Notes: a model not told the origin generated them from the sequence alone. Positions 19,332 to 32,100 are shown, numbered from the stretch's first letter. The stretch is 64,000 bases of DNA from Heterodera schachtii (GCA_023374025.1 SIJG01000009.1:1782366-1846365), one strand, 5' to 3'. Translations and numbers: made by a program.

Positions 19332-19923
19332 TTAATTATTTTTGAATGTTTGAATAAATTTTTGTTGAAGTAATTTTTAAAGTGGCATTTTCATCAAATT
19401 ACAATTTTATAAATTTTTTATTTTAAATGATACTGACCATAAAATTGAAATTTCCATTTTTCTTATTTTTCAAATAAAATGCCTATTTTTAAGAAATTTA
19501 AAATAGACATTAAATTCTCCAAAAAATTGAAATAAAATAATTTTTAAGGAAAATTTCCAATCTTTAAGAGTAAAAGCCTAATTTAGTTAAGTGGAGCCGT
19601 TCTAAGAGGTCTTTTTAAAAACACAACGGAGGAAGTGGCACAACCAACGGTGAAGTGGTACAAAAGTGATTAGAAGTGGTATTATTATCAAATAAGAGTA
19701 AAAATTGGATTAATTTATAAAAAATTTTGAATAAAATTTTCCTCTTTTTATTGAATAAATTTTTAACTATATAATTATGGAATATTTATTAACGAAAAGA
19801 ATTTATTTTTTGACAAATTCAAATTTAATTAAAACATGAAATTCTTTAATTTTTGTAATGGAAAAATAAATAATTAATTTTAAATAAACATTCACCAAAA
19901 AAGAATTTAATTTAAATTAAAAA
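19332..19923. other. AT-rich DNA with minisatellite-like outliers
   Basis: Mostly AT-rich and featureless. Around 19618-19682 it contains diverged precursors of the following minisatellite ('gaagtggtacaaaagtgatt' and 'agaagtggtatt'). Confidence 0.5.
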
Positions 19924-20317
19924 AATTAGTAGAAGAGACACAACAGTGATTAGAAGAGGTACAACAGTGATTAGAAGAGGTACAACAGTGATTAGAAGAG
20001 GTACAAAAGTAATGAGAGGTACAATAGTAATTAGAAATGGTATAAAAGTGATTAGAAGAGGTACAACGGTGATTAGAAGTGGTATAAAAGTGATTAGAAG
20101 AGGTACAACAGTGATAAGAAGAGGTACAACAATGATTAGAAGAGGTACAACATTGATAGAAGAGGTACAACAATGATTAGAAGAGCTACAACAGTGATTA
20201 GAAGAGGTACAACAATGATTAGAAGAGGTACAACATTGATAGAAGAGGTACAACAATGATTAGAAGAGCTACAACAGTGATTAGAAGAGGTACAAAAGTG
20301 ACAAAAGAGGTACAAAA
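19924..20317. repeat. 21-bp minisatellite, main block
   Basis: The tandem unit is about 21 bp, consensus 'attagaagaggtacaacagtg', with roughly 18 copies. Variants include 'ggtataaaagtg', 'aatgatt' and a duplicated larger block near 20120-20290. The length is a multiple of 3, so long repetitive ORFs appear on both strands. They are not considered genes. The array resumes after the hAT MITE at 20758-20790 and again at 21172-21266. Confidence 0.9.
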
Positions 20318-20765
20318 GTGATTAGTAGGGTTCGAAGTTGTATGATTTAGCATATTTTTTCTGCGCATATGCTATGAAGAAAAGGGCTCATAAATAGCAT
20401 TTCTACGTTAAAATTTTTAAATTTTTTGTAAGAAATTTTGGAAAAAAATTTATTTAAATAAAAATGTAATTTTATTTTAACATATAAAAAAAATTTAAAA
20501 TTTGGAAATTCAATATTTTTGAAATTGTCTAAAAATGCTCATTAGCCCTTGTTGTTGTGGTTTCAAAGTCATTTCCTAATTTATACACAATTTTTGGCGT
20601 TTTTTTGAAAGTTAAAAGCCATTTTTGGCAGTTTTTACGACATATTTTAGTGCATATTTGGGCATTTTTCGCGTTTTTAGGGCATATTTTGGGGGTTTTT
20701 AATGCATATTTTATGCGCATATTTGGCATTTTTTAGTGCATACAACTTCGAACCCTAGTGATTAG
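20318..20765. repeat. 8-bp target-site duplication GTGATTAG flanking the MITE
   Basis: The octamer GTGATTAG occurs at 20318-20325 and 20758-20765, immediately outside the element. It matches the minisatellite consensus. Because the array itself contains this octamer every 21 bp, part of the match is expected, but its exact abutment to both ends fits an 8-bp duplication. Confidence 0.75.
20326..20757. mobile_element. hAT-type MITE, 432 bp
   Basis: The ends are perfect 19-bp inverted repeats, TAGGGTTCGAAGTTGTATG at 20326 and its complement ending at 20757. They begin TAGGG, matching the YARNG rule for hAT termini, and are flanked by an 8-bp duplication, the hAT target-site length. The interior is AT-rich with repeated 'gcatatttt' motifs near both ends and no transposase. 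It is therefore non-autonomous and depends on a transposase from elsewhere. It sits in the 21-bp minisatellite and so is younger than that array. Confidence 0.88.
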
Positions 20766-20790
20766 AAGAGATACAACAACCGGAAAGAGG

Positions 20791-21171
20791 TCAACATGAT
20801 TTAAAATTAATAAATAAGGAAATTTTTTTAATTAAATATTAAAAATCGAATGCATTTTAATTTAATAAATTTTTAATTTAAAATACTCTTTTTATTAATA
20901 AAAAACAACGTTGAAAATTAATAATATTTATTTTATTTCAAATGCAATTAATTTTTTTACAAATACAGAAAAAATAATGCTATTCTTTAATTAAAAAATA
21001 AATAAATTCAAATAATTTACAACAAATCTTCAAATTAATAAATACATTGAATAACAAAAAAATGGATATAAAATAATGTACATCGCCCGGGTCCGAACTC
21101 CCCCCCCCCCCCCCCCCCTCAAAATGATGTCTCAGAATCCCCAATCACACAGCATTCAGAGGTCTTAACGA
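20791..21171. other. AT-rich interruption of the minisatellite with poly-C tract
   Basis: This AT-rich insert separates minisatellite blocks. It contains a run of about 20 C at 21099-21118, preceded by 'cgcccgggtccgaactc'. The end 'cagaggtcttaacg' does not mirror the start, so I cannot define it as a transposon. Confidence 0.5.
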
Positions 21172-21266
21172 TTGATTAGAAGAGGTATAAAAGTGATTAG
21201 ATGAGGTACAAAAGTGATTAGAAGAGGTACAATAGTGATGAGAAGAGGTACAACAGTGATTATAAG
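21172..21266. repeat. 21-bp minisatellite, distal block
   Basis: About four more copies of the unit seen at 19924-20317 ('gattagaagaggta.aa.agt'). They show that the array was once continuous across roughly 1.3 kb before it was interrupted. Confidence 0.85.
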
Positions 21267-22795
21267 ATTTGATGTGTATGATTATTGAATATTTTTTGAA
21301 ATTGGAATGAAATTATTTGTTATAAAATTCTAATTTAAAAACAAATGAATTCTTTAATTTAAAACAAATAAATAATTCAATTTTAAATGTAAAACATTTA
21401 TTCATCAAAAAAAAATTTTAAATGTAAAAAATTAATTATTATTAATTAATAAAACAAAAAAAAAATTAAATTAATAAAACATAGAAAACAACGCAAAATT
21501 TGGTCCCGAATCTTAAAATCACTTTTATTTTTATAGAAATTTGTAAAAAAGTGATAAAAATCTAAAATAAATTTTATCTTATAGAGCAAAAAATTGCGGA
21601 TTTTTGTAGTATTTTAATTTTCCAGAATGACTTTTCAAAACTGAGTTATAAAAATTTTTTTGAAAAATCGAATTTTTCCAGAAATTCTGAAATAACTTTT
21701 TTGCCTTTTTAGTTAGAAATTCATAATAAAATTCAAAAAATTATCCTGATTTTTCTCTATTTTTAAAGCTTTATTTCACTTAATTTGACCAATCAATCAC
21801 TTAGTAATGAATTTTCAAATATTCACCCAAATTTTCAAGGGCCAAAAAATTGCCAAAAAATAAAGAATTTTTAAAAAATTCCAAAAAATATGAAACTGAA
21901 AATTAACATCATATTCGTGCTCAGCACCATAAAATACCCCAGAAAAATATTTTTGACCACTATTTTCGTCCGAAAAAAAATTCCGGAAAATTTCTAGGGG
22001 GCCTAGCTCGAAAATTTTTGAAAATTTCCGCCCATATAGCACACCGTTCTGTAGAGCTCAAAAAGCTCTACAATTTTGTTCTAAGCCAATTTTTGGCTAA
22101 AACCGACTCCTGATGAGTTATGGGCCCGGGACTCAAATGTCCCGCTCAGGCCAAAAAATTTTTGTTTCCGGGAAAAAACCGAAATTTTTTCGAAAAAAAT
22201 ACCAGTCGATAGTTCTCGAAAAACTGCTTCCCAAAAGTGGTCTCCGTTTTTCTGGGAAAAATCGGCTAAAAATCCTAAAATTCAAAAACCCAAAAACCTA
22301 CTTTTAGGCCTAACTCGAGAAATTTTGAAAATTTTCGAAATTTTAAAATCTGGAAAAATCTAACTCACTGAGCTCTATAATAAGTCTGCTGGCGACCCCC
22401 CGCTCAGATCAAAGCTTAATGAGTTATTCGACGGGGACTGAACTGGACAAAGTTGGTACTGAAAAAGTCCACGAACCTACAGCCTTCCCTATTGTAGGTA
22501 GAGGCCTGGAATTTTTTTGGTTTTTTAGAAAACACTTCAACTTAGGACCCTACCAGCGGAAACTTTTTGATTAGAGTTTCAGAAAAAAAGTTACGGGCCT
22601 TCAAACGCACGCAAAATCGGGAAATTAGCCGCTGGGACTCAGTTAGCACTCTGATCAAAAAACCTATAGTTTTCCCAGATGCCCCGACCCAAGATGCATA
22701 CCTATGCCAAATTTCAGCCCTCTACCTTTATCCAGTCTTGAGATATCCTTTTTGCCAACGAAACCCCTTACCTATATAACATATATATAACCAAG
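21267..22795. repeat. Composite old repeat region
   Basis: AT-rich to 21990, then a better-balanced segment (22000-22790) with short hairpins such as 'tagagctcaaaaagctcta' at 22052 and 'cctacag...gtaggta' at 22476-22501. Coding character is absent. The phrase 'agtggtctccgtttt' at 22236 resembles 'agtggtctccaaaaa' at 47907, which suggests a dispersed repeat family. The class is not recognisable. Confidence 0.35.
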
Positions 22796-24077
22796 GAAAA
22801 GAGCAAACTTTTTTTTAAATTAAGCAACTCAAATTTTTTTATTTCCATACAACTAATTTTATTAATATTTGTTTTGAAAATTATTACATAGTTAAAATGT
22901 TTAAGATAAACGGATTTCAAAATACCGTGACTCAAACAATCGTTTTTTTGGAAACTATCCGGTGTCATTTATGGCCAAGATCTCGACTTTGATCCGGAAT
23001 TTTTCCAAAACTTTTTTAAAGCTCGAATTTCAAATTTTTATTCTTTATTTTTTGTATGCATATTATTAATTTAATTATTATTTTAAAAATTTTTGTATTT
23101 GTTAGTTTAATTAAATTTAAAGATTATGTAATTTATAAATTTCTTTTGCTTATATTGAAATATGTCGAATATTGTGCTAATTTTTCTTAAAATATTTTAT
23201 AATACATAAACTGACTTTTAATTAATTAATCTTATTTCAAGAAATTGTTTAAGTATAACCTTCTTATTAGTTTGTGCTCCATGACACTCAATATTTTTAT
23301 CAAATATGACAAATTTTTCTATTTCGTTTTTTTCTTTGTTTTAGTAATTTTTTTTTATTTGTTCATATTTATTATGTGTAATAACAAATACAACCTAATA
23401 TCAACTCATTATTTTTTTAATTACTCACCAAATTTATGAGTAGAAGAAGAAGCGTTGCTTCAACGATCAATCTTTGAATTTACAAAATTGTTTTTTCCAT
23501 TTTCTTTTTATATTTAAACGGATAAAATTTATTGAATAAATCCCTCAGAAATTAGAAAAAATTAATTCTTTAATCATGGACCAATTACTAAATGGTTAAG
23601 GGTTTTGTCTTTCTCGATTTTTACAAAATTCGCTAATTTTTATTGTTAATTGGAATAATGCTTTTTGAAAAAAAAAGTCCCATTAAAATTGAGCCTCATT
23701 TTTGAGTGGGTTTCACTGGGGACTCTTTTTATGTATAAAAACAGTTTGAAATTATAACTATTATCTCTGTATGATTAAAATTATTTTAAATTCGATCATT
23801 CTTTTTAGCAATTATTACCGAATAGTAATTCCTTCAAAATCGTGTTCTCTTGTTCTGGATAATCAACACGCGTAAAACCTCTCATATTTCCACAAATCAT
23901 TATCACTTTATTTTTATTCTAATTTTTTATATATTTTTTAATATTAATTTACTTTGAATCTTGGAAATACTTTTACAACCAATTCATTTAATTTAATTTA
24001 TTTTTTATATCGATAAATTTTCACTGAATGAAAGTTACATTATTTGAAAAAAATAATGATTAGCTTTATCATTTGCT
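22796..24077. other. T-rich intergenic DNA
   Basis: The plus strand is strongly T-rich. I see no genes, RNA genes or clear repeats. Confidence 0.55.
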
Positions 24078-25840
24078 ATTTTCGTTTTAAGCAGTTGTGT
24101 TCCCGCTTTCATCATGCCTTATTTTATCTAATTGTTCTTATTAATTCATCTCTTAAATTATTTTAAATTGGATCAATTTTTCGTATTACAATACCATTAA
24201 CTAAATTTGTATTTTTTCGTCAATGATTATAAATGTAAATGAGTTTTCTTTTATAGGCTTTTCAACTCTTAAATTTAAATTAATTATTCAACTTTAATTA
24301 ATTTTTTGCTTTGAAAATTCAAGAATGACATTAAAAAATGAATAATTTAAAATCTATATTTATTTAATTTTAGCTTATCACTTACATTTTTAAGCGGACA
24401 AAAAGGTAGAAAAATTATTTTGAAAGCAAAAATGATTATTTGATTAGAAGATATTATTGAAAAGAAATTTTATCAATAAACTAACAAAATTGGTGTGTTA
24501 ATTTTTTGTTTTTTTCACTTTCTTTGACACATTTTTTTGGCTTGCTTTTGAGATTTGGTGTGTGCAGCATTCAAATTCTCCTTAAGTTTTTGTTTTCATC
24601 ATTAATTTTCTTTAATTATTTAATGTGTATTTTTATTATCGTTATTCATTATTTATATAATTTTCCAAATTCATTCATCACCAATTTAACTTTAAAATTA
24701 TAAATTGCGAAATATTTTTATATTTATAATTACAAGTTATTATTATTATTATGCGACGTAATTTTTAAGATTGACAACTGAAAATGTTTTGACATTTTTT
24801 AATTCTTTTTACTATTTAACAAAAAAAACATAATTTTTATATTCGCAAATGTTTGATCAAAATTTAATTCTACACCAAGTTCAATTTAAATATTTTTATT
24901 TTTATTTGCTTCAGTTTTTTATTCGCTATTTTTTCTTTTTAGTTTGGATAAATGTTGTTTTGATACAAGAATAAAAATGAGGAGAATACAGTTCTTTTTT
25001 TTCACTATCAGACTATGGTCATTTTTCCCGCCTCGAGCGATAACATTCTTGTTTTATTTTGGCATTTTTAATTGCAATTTATTTTAAATTGTTGTCGTTG
25101 ATTTGAAAATTAAAATGATTATTTTCTATTAAATTATTGTCCTTTATTTTTTAAAGTAAATGCTCTTTAATTCATGTTAAAAAAAGGCGAGTATGTCGTC
25201 GGTTTGTTCACAAACAATGTTTTATGATTCGAGCAAAAACTATTTAAACTTAATAATAATTTTAAAACATTTTCATATTTTTATGTTTTTGTATAAGCGT
25301 AACATTTAGAGTAACTTCATTTATTTATTCATTAATTTATGTGGCTAACAAAATTTGCCTTTATTTATCAGCCTATCCGATCATATCCTAATAAAATATA
25401 AAAAGCTCAATCTGATGCAAAATCTAAAAATATTTTATAATTTCATTTAAAAGAATATTTATTCTCATAAATTAAATTTCTTAAATGGGTCATTTGCATG
25501 ATTATGAACATATTGTTTTTCAGATGAAAATATGCCACTGTTTAAAAAAATAATATGACAAAATACATATAATTAAATTGAATTTAACGATATTGTTTAT
25601 AAATTGTATCAAAAATTCACATTTTACATAATGTTAATTCCTTTAATTGAATTTTTAATTTCATATACTATTAAAACTCTTTTTTTATTCTCATTATATT
25701 TTTTGTTAATGTTTTAAAATCAAATCCTGATAACATGTTTTTGGTTTTTTCTAAATTTTTACTTTCTGGTAGAAATGTTACACTAAATTAGAATTTCTTC
25801 ATTTGTTGCTTAATTATAATAATATGTAATAATAAAATTA
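24078..25840 (+). repeat. 1.8-kb direct duplication, copy A
   Basis: Nearly identical to 26564-28368. Both copies start at 'attttcgttttaagcagttg' and end just after 'atttcttcatttgttgct'. Copy A carries about 130 bp (near 25522-25650) that copy B lacks, and it lacks an insertion present in B. The ORF at 24506-24703 recurs in copy B but is hydrophobic, T-rich translation and is not supported as a gene. Confidence 0.88.
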
Positions 25841-26563
25841 AAGATAATTAAATAACAAATATTTTTAAATTATAATAAATACCGCATTCTAAAACATGAT
25901 AAATTTCATTTTTATTCAATAAATTCAAAGAGCATTAACAGCTTCGGGCAAATGCTGCCCGCCACACTCCCGAACCCTCGCAATTTCGCGCGGATCCTTT
26001 TTGGTTTTGCACACATTCAAATTATTTTTTAAATTTTTAATCACTAATTGTTATCATTGTAATTGGTCTGATTAGCTTTTGTATTTTTTTAATTAATTGT
26101 TCAAACTTAAAACAATATGTCAAAACAGTCAGTGTTTAAAAAATGGATAAATTATACATTTAAATAATTTACCTTTTTTTATATGTAAATGTAATAAAAC
26201 ATTTAAATTCATTTTGTTAAGTAAGTTATTTCTTGGGCCACATAATCATTTTTAATTTATATTGATTGTTATATAGATTGTTAGTAGTTATCCCACGGTA
26301 CCCGTCCTCGTCCGGTGTGAAGTTTCACACCTTTGGTGTGAAACCGGCACCGTACGTAGGGTTTAGGACATGGTTTTCGCGCACTATGCGGACGGTAATT
26401 AATTAATTAAAACCAAAAGGATTGGGACCAATTTTTCGCGCACTGGGGGGAGGGGGCTACCGTAATAAAAAAAAATTTTTGAAAAAAAAACCAAAAGGTG
26501 TGGAGCCGAATTTTAAGGGGTTACCGTAATCAATTCGAATTAAAATAAAAAGATTCGGGACCA
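25841..26563. other. Spacer between duplicate copies, with GC island
   Basis: Two short GC-richer patches stand out. One is at 25940-26005 ('gcttcgggcaaatgctgccc'). The other, at 26289-26560, contains the multi-stem hairpin and then imperfect repeats of 'accaaaaggattgggaccaa' at 26411, about 26490 and about 26540, each near a 'taccgtaat' or 'gacggtaatt'. No ORF is supported. Confidence 0.5.
26314..26344. repeat. Alternating hairpin ggtgtgaa / ttcacacc / ggtgtgaa
   Basis: The octamer ggtgtgaa (26314-26321) can pair with ttcacacc (26324-26331). The same ttcacacc, extended to gtttcacacc, can instead pair with ggtgtgaaac (26335-26344). Two mutually exclusive stems of 8 and 10 bp thus share one strand. 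The segment is framed by 'acggtacccg' and 'ggcaccgtacg', which are themselves roughly inverted. Confidence 0.8.
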
Positions 26564-28368
26564 ATTTTCGTTTTAAGCAGTTGGGTTCCGCTTTCATCAT
26601 GTTTTATTTTATCTAATTGTTCTTATTATTTCATCTCTAAAGTATTTAAATTGGAGCAACATTTAGTATTACCATACCATTAATTAAATTGTATTTTTTT
26701 TGGCAATGATTACAACTGTAAATGAGTTTTCTTCTATAGGCTTTTCAACTCTTAAATTTAAATAATTATTCAACTTTAATTAATTTTTTGCTTTGAAAAT
26801 TCAAGAATGCCATTAAAAAATGAGAATCCAAATTTTTATTCATTAATTTAAAATTTATATTTATTTAATTTTAGCTTATCACTTACATTTTTAAGCGGAC
26901 AAAAAGGTAGAAAAATTATTTTGAAAGCAAAAATGATTATGCGAATATCATTTTGATTAGAAGATATTATTGAAAAGAAATTTTTATCAATAAACTAATA
27001 AAATAAAATATAAAAATATTATAATTTTTCTTTTTTATTATTCCAATAAAATATTTTTATTGTCTTTTGTCAATTGAAATTGTATTCTTTTCTTACGCCA
27101 TTCCATAGTTCGGAGCCATCGCTGAATTAATTTCTATTATTAAGGTAATTGGTGTGTTAATTTTTTGTTTTTTTCACTTTCTTTGACACATTTTCTTGGC
27201 TTGCTTTTGAGATTTGGTGTGTGCAGCATTCAAATTCTCCTTAAGTTTTTGTTTTCATCATTAATTTTCTTTAATTTTTTAATGTGTATTTTTATTATCG
27301 TTATTCATTATTTATATAATTTTCCAAATTCATTCATCACCAATTTAACTTTAAAATTATAAATTGCGAAATATTTTTATATTTATAATTACAAGTTATT
27401 ATTATTATGCGACGTAATTTTTAAGATTGACAACTGAAAATGTTTTGACATTTTTTAATTCTTTTTACTATTTAACAAAAAAAACATAATTTTTATATTC
27501 GCAAATGTTTGATCAAAGTTTAATTCTACACCAAGTTCATTTTAAATATTTTTATTTTTATTTGCTTCAGTTTTTTATTCGCTATTTTTTCTTTTTAGTT
27601 TGGATAAATGTTGTTTTGATACAAGAATAAAAATGAGGAGAATACAGTTCTTTTTTTTCACTATCAGACTATGGTCATTTTTCCCGCCTCGAGCGATAAC
27701 ATTCTTGTTTTATTTTGGCATTTTTAATTGCAATTTATTTTAAATTGTTGTCGTTGATTTGAAAATTAAAATGATTATTTTCTATTAAATTATTGTCCTT
27801 TATTTTTTAAAGTAAATGCTCTTTAATTCATGTTAAAAAAAGGCGAGTATGTCGTCGGTTTGTTCACAAACAATGTTTTATGATTCGAGCAAAAACTATT
27901 TAAACTTAATAATAAATTTAAAACATTTTCATATATTTATGTTTTTGGTATAAGCGTAACATTAAAGTAACTTCATTTATTTATTCATTAATTTATGTGG
28001 CTAACAAAATTTGCTTTTATTTATCAGCCTATCCGATCATATCCTAATAAAATATAAAAAAGCTCAATCAGATGCAAAATCTAAAAATATTTTATAATTT
28101 CATTTAAAAGAATATTTATTCTCATAAATTAAATTTTCTTAATGGGTCATTTGCATGATTACGAACATATTGTTTGAATTTTTAATTTTATATACTATTA
28201 AAACTCTTTTTTTATTCTCATTATATTTTTTGTTAATGTTTTATAATCAAATCCTGATAACATGTTTGGTTTTTTCTAAATTTTTGAAACTTTCTGGTAG
28301 AAATGTTACATTTAAATTAGAATTTCTTCATTTGTTGCTAATTATAATAATCTTTAATAATAAAAAAT
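26564..28368 (+). repeat. 1.8-kb direct duplication, copy B
   Basis: Second copy of 24078-25840, with scattered single-base differences. It has an insertion of about 150 bp at roughly 26998-27147 (including 'ccatagttcggagccatcgc') and lacks about 130 bp relative to copy A near 28170. The copies are in direct orientation about 720 bp apart. The spacer is too short and the ends are wrong for an LTR pair. Confidence 0.88.
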
Positions 28369-29030
28369 AATATGTCAAAACCCCGGGTTCCGCTACAAAA
28401 TACGAAAATATTATAAAACCATAATTAATATTGAAAAATGAATAATACTCTAAAAAAATATTTAATTGAAATCTAAACTAATAAATAACTAACATTTTAA
28501 TCCAAATGGGCTCAATCCACATTATATGAAGGAAAACTTATCTGCACGTGAGATGAGATTAAAAAGGATAAAAATATAAAATCAAAATAATAAAAACACT
28601 TTACAAATTTATACACCCAGAAAAGAAATGCGATAAGATTAAAATCAAAAATAGATAAACAAAAACGTAATATTCAAAGTTATTTTACATTTTTGAAAAT
28701 GAATAAAAATAAGAAATAATGCAATTAAACTTTATCCACAAAGCAAAAAAGCTTTAAAATTTTACGATAATTTACCACTTTTGAAGTGTGTTCAGTCAGA
28801 TCAATTTGATGTAATGGACATTTTATTCAGTACAAAAATTATAATTTGAAATAAATACATTTCGAGGCTGGCAATTTCACTCTTTTCAGTTTGATAAATT
28901 TTATAAAAATATATTAGCAATTCAATCAGTAATTTGTAATTAAAATACAATTTTAAAAAATTAATTGAAAAAATTATAAAAATAGCCTAATTTAATTAAT
29001 TTTTATGATTGTTGACCAACAATTATAATT
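28369..29030. other. A-rich intergenic DNA
   Basis: The strand asymmetry switches from T-rich to A-rich at about 28380, at the patch 'ccccgggttccgctac'. I recognise no gene or repeat. Confidence 0.5.
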
Positions 29031-29033
29031 AAA

Positions 29034-29338
29034 TGGTCATATGTTTATGATCACTCTCTATTTGGGTAAAAGATTTATCTAATCAGTATAAAAAGTTTGA
29101 TTAGCATGAATTTTTTCAGAATTTTTGGCCCACAAAATATTCATTTTATTATGATTGAATAAAGTGATAATAAACATATGACCACTTAAAATGGGAGGCA
29201 TGTTCGTCTATTATTATTAGTCATTATTCCAAAAATTAAATTATATCTTTAGAAAGCACACAAAAAATGCTACAAAAAATGCCAAGAGACTGTGCCTTTT
29301 TAGCCAAATAGGAGTGATCATAAACATTTGAAATGACT
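29034..29338. mobile_element. Short TIR element (MITE-like), about 305 bp
   Basis: The left end 'atgtttatgatcactc' (29041 onward, with 'tggtcat' before it) pairs with 'gagtgatcataaacat' (about 29312-29327) followed by 'ttgaaatgacta'. The inverted repeats extend about 33 bp with a few mismatches. An internal 'aaacatatgaccact' (29173) repeats the terminal motif. A TA lies near each outer edge ('tataattaaa' and 'actatata'), so a Tc1/mariner-type origin is possible but unproven. There is no ORF. Confidence 0.55.
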
Positions 29339-31955
29339 ATATATAAAAAAAAAAAAAATTTTTTTTTCATTCTAAATAAATTAAATTTAAAAAAACAAAA
29401 AACAACTTAAAAATTTATATTAAAAAATTAAAACATTCCCGCACCTTACTTATAAATAGCGAAAAAAAAATTAATTAAATTGTATTTCAAAATTTATGAT
29501 TTTAAAAAATTTGGGAAATTATTACAACGGAATTGTTGAAAAAATTATTAAATAAATAAGATATTTGAAGGGAATTTTGATGAAGAAACAGATTAAAAAA
29601 ATCAGAATGCCACTTCGAATATAAATAAAAACTGAATACCAGTAAACTTAAAATATTTGAATGAAAATAATTTTAAAATTTATTATTTTTTGGGTTAATT
29701 ATTAAAGCTTTTCATAAAACTATTAGTTTATATTTGAAAAGCAATCACTATTAATAAACTACAAAAATAAAAAATAAGATCTTTTGTTTTAAAATGTTTC
29801 ATTGCCCCATTAAACTACACTCTTTTGTGAATGCAATTTGGTTTTCTGTAAATGCTTATTGAATTGTTTTTTGCATAATGATAATTGTTGATAATTTTTA
29901 GTTGTTTTTTTTTATAAAATTTATAAATTGTAATAACAAATATTTTGGGTGTTTTTTGATATTATAAATAATAATAAAAATGTTTTCTAATTTGAATTTA
30001 ATTTGAACAAAAATTGATTAATATTTATTCATTTTTTTAAATGAATTATTTTATTATTCTTTTAATTGCAGTTGATTATTTACAAATTTTTAAATCTCGT
30101 TGGGACTCCTCAAGTATAAATTTTTTGCTGTTTTGAACGAAAAAATAATTTATTTTTTTTAGAAATAAAATATTTTTATTTATTCGATTAAACATATAAA
30201 TTGATTATATTAAAAAATTTTATCCCGAGTTCTGCCGTCTTTTTATGTAAAGATGTAATTAAATGCTTTTTTACCGTATGATTTATTAAAAAATAATTGA
30301 AAAGAGTTAATTAAATAATATATTTTCTATTTTATATAAAAGTTAAATCAATTTATTTTTTCACTGTTATTTATGTTTCACTTTTTACATTATAACTCAT
30401 TATAAATATTTTTAAAACTTCGCTGAGAAGTTTTAGGACTGATCGAAGTATAATTATGTAACTATCAGTTTCCATTTCTTTTGACAATTATCAAACCAAA
30501 GGCCATTTGAGGTTTTTTTCCGAAAATCAACAAAAATCAGCAAATTTTGGAAATTTTTTGTTTAACTATTGTAATTTGAATTATATAATTAATGATTTAA
30601 ATCTTATTTTTGTAAATACCCAAATATTTAAGAAATTATAAAATTTTTGTATACTATCAATTTTATTTTATAAATTTTTGTAATATTTGTTTTTAACTTT
30701 TAGGTCTTACGGGAAAGCCTCTTTTTGACACTAATTCTCCATAAAAAAATATTTTAATTTCATTTACTCTAATTATTCTCTTCTTATTAAATTAAAAAAT
30801 ATTTGTATTATTATTATTTTTTCATGTTTAACGTAATAATTTTTCCCTTGCTGTGTGGTTGACGTTCAAATGTTTGAGATTAATTCCAAAAATTTAGAAA
30901 ATTTTTTGGTAAAAATTTCGTTTTTTTATTTTATTTATTTCTCCTTTATTTCTTTATTTATATTTCATCTTTTAATTTATTTTATATTTCTCCTCCGTTC
31001 CTTTCCTTGTCAATGATTTTTCGTCTCTTTTTATATAAAATGCGCATTAAATTAATTTTTAATTATTTATTTTTCGTTTTTTGGCTTTCTCTTAGATAAT
31101 TATAAAATGATTTAAAGAATTCAATTTTTTAATTTTTTATCAGACTGCTTCCTCCGCCCTCCGTCTCGCGCCACTACTTGCTCCGTTTTCGCATTCTCCC
31201 TTTTGCGAATTTTGCTTTTAAATTGTCATTTCCAGTTTATTATTTTTCGGTACTGAAGTGTCCATTTTCACTGGGACTCAGTTGTCCCAGTAATTTAAAA
31301 GTAAATTTACTTCAGAATTGAGCATTTTCATTGATTTGCTAATTAAAAATATCATCTAAAGTAAATCGAATTAAAAATTGAATTTTGTTATAATATTAGA
31401 CTTTAATTTATTTTATAGCATTGTTTTTTCTCTAATAAATGTAATAAATTGGACATTTGAAAATCATTCGTTTTTATCGGTTTTTAATTTTAAATTTTTA
31501 TATCATGTCTGAGAACTGTTCATGTTCTCATCGTGCTACGTACGACTCTGCTTTGCATTATATATTTATATAACTGCTTAAATCATATTTATACTTTTGA
31601 TTTCTTATTATTATGCGTATCTTTATTATAATTAAATAAAAAGTTTAAGTTACTTTTTATTTGCAGTTAATTAATTAATAATTACAATATTTTTATTAAA
31701 TATTACCTAATTTTTTTTTTAATTCAATTTTTAAATAATTGTTTTTTTTTGTAAAAATTCCCAAATTGCCATCAAAAGATGTAAATGAAAATTTTAAAAA
31801 TATTTTAAAGTTTATTTATGTAGCAATTAGTAGATCTACAGATTATAAATTAAATAAAACGAATTGTAATATAATTTTTTATTTTATTAGGCCACAACGA
31901 AGTGCGCATTTCGCAGAGATTCATGCATGAAAATAGTTAAGAAATAATCAAAAAA
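29339..31955. other. AT-rich intergenic DNA, A-rich then T-rich
   Basis: It opens with an A/T homopolymer junction at 29344-29367. A small C-rich patch at 31140-31210 ('cttcctccgccctccgtctc') is the only departure from AT-rich sequence. No genes are supported. Confidence 0.5.
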
Positions 31956-32060
31956 CGATAGACTGATATGCATGTAACAAACAAAGAAAACTTATAAATA
32001 ACTATTCATTTTTAATTAAAACAAATTTAATTGTTACAAAAGGTAAAAAAGATTTTTCAT
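31956..32060 (+). repeat. Dispersed direct repeat, copy 1
   Basis: The segment beginning 'tagactgatatgcat' and running to 'tttaattgttaca' recurs at about 33533-33625 with roughly 90 percent identity by eye. The copies are about 1.58 kb apart, with the MULE-like element between them. Upstream of both are GC-richer phrases ('cgaagtgcgcatttcgcag' and 'agtcgcaatcagccgg'). Confidence 0.65.
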
Positions 32061-32100
32061 AATTTAAACAAACGTAATCGCATTAGGTATACAAACATAT

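Noticed and set aside
19907..20256. 114-aa and 88-aa repetitive ORFs over the 21-bp minisatellite
   Set aside because: They are translations of a 21-bp tandem repeat, open on both strands.
24078..28368. LTR retrotransposon with 1.8-kb LTRs
   Set aside because: The spacer is only about 720 bp with no coding domains, and the repeats do not begin TG and end CA.
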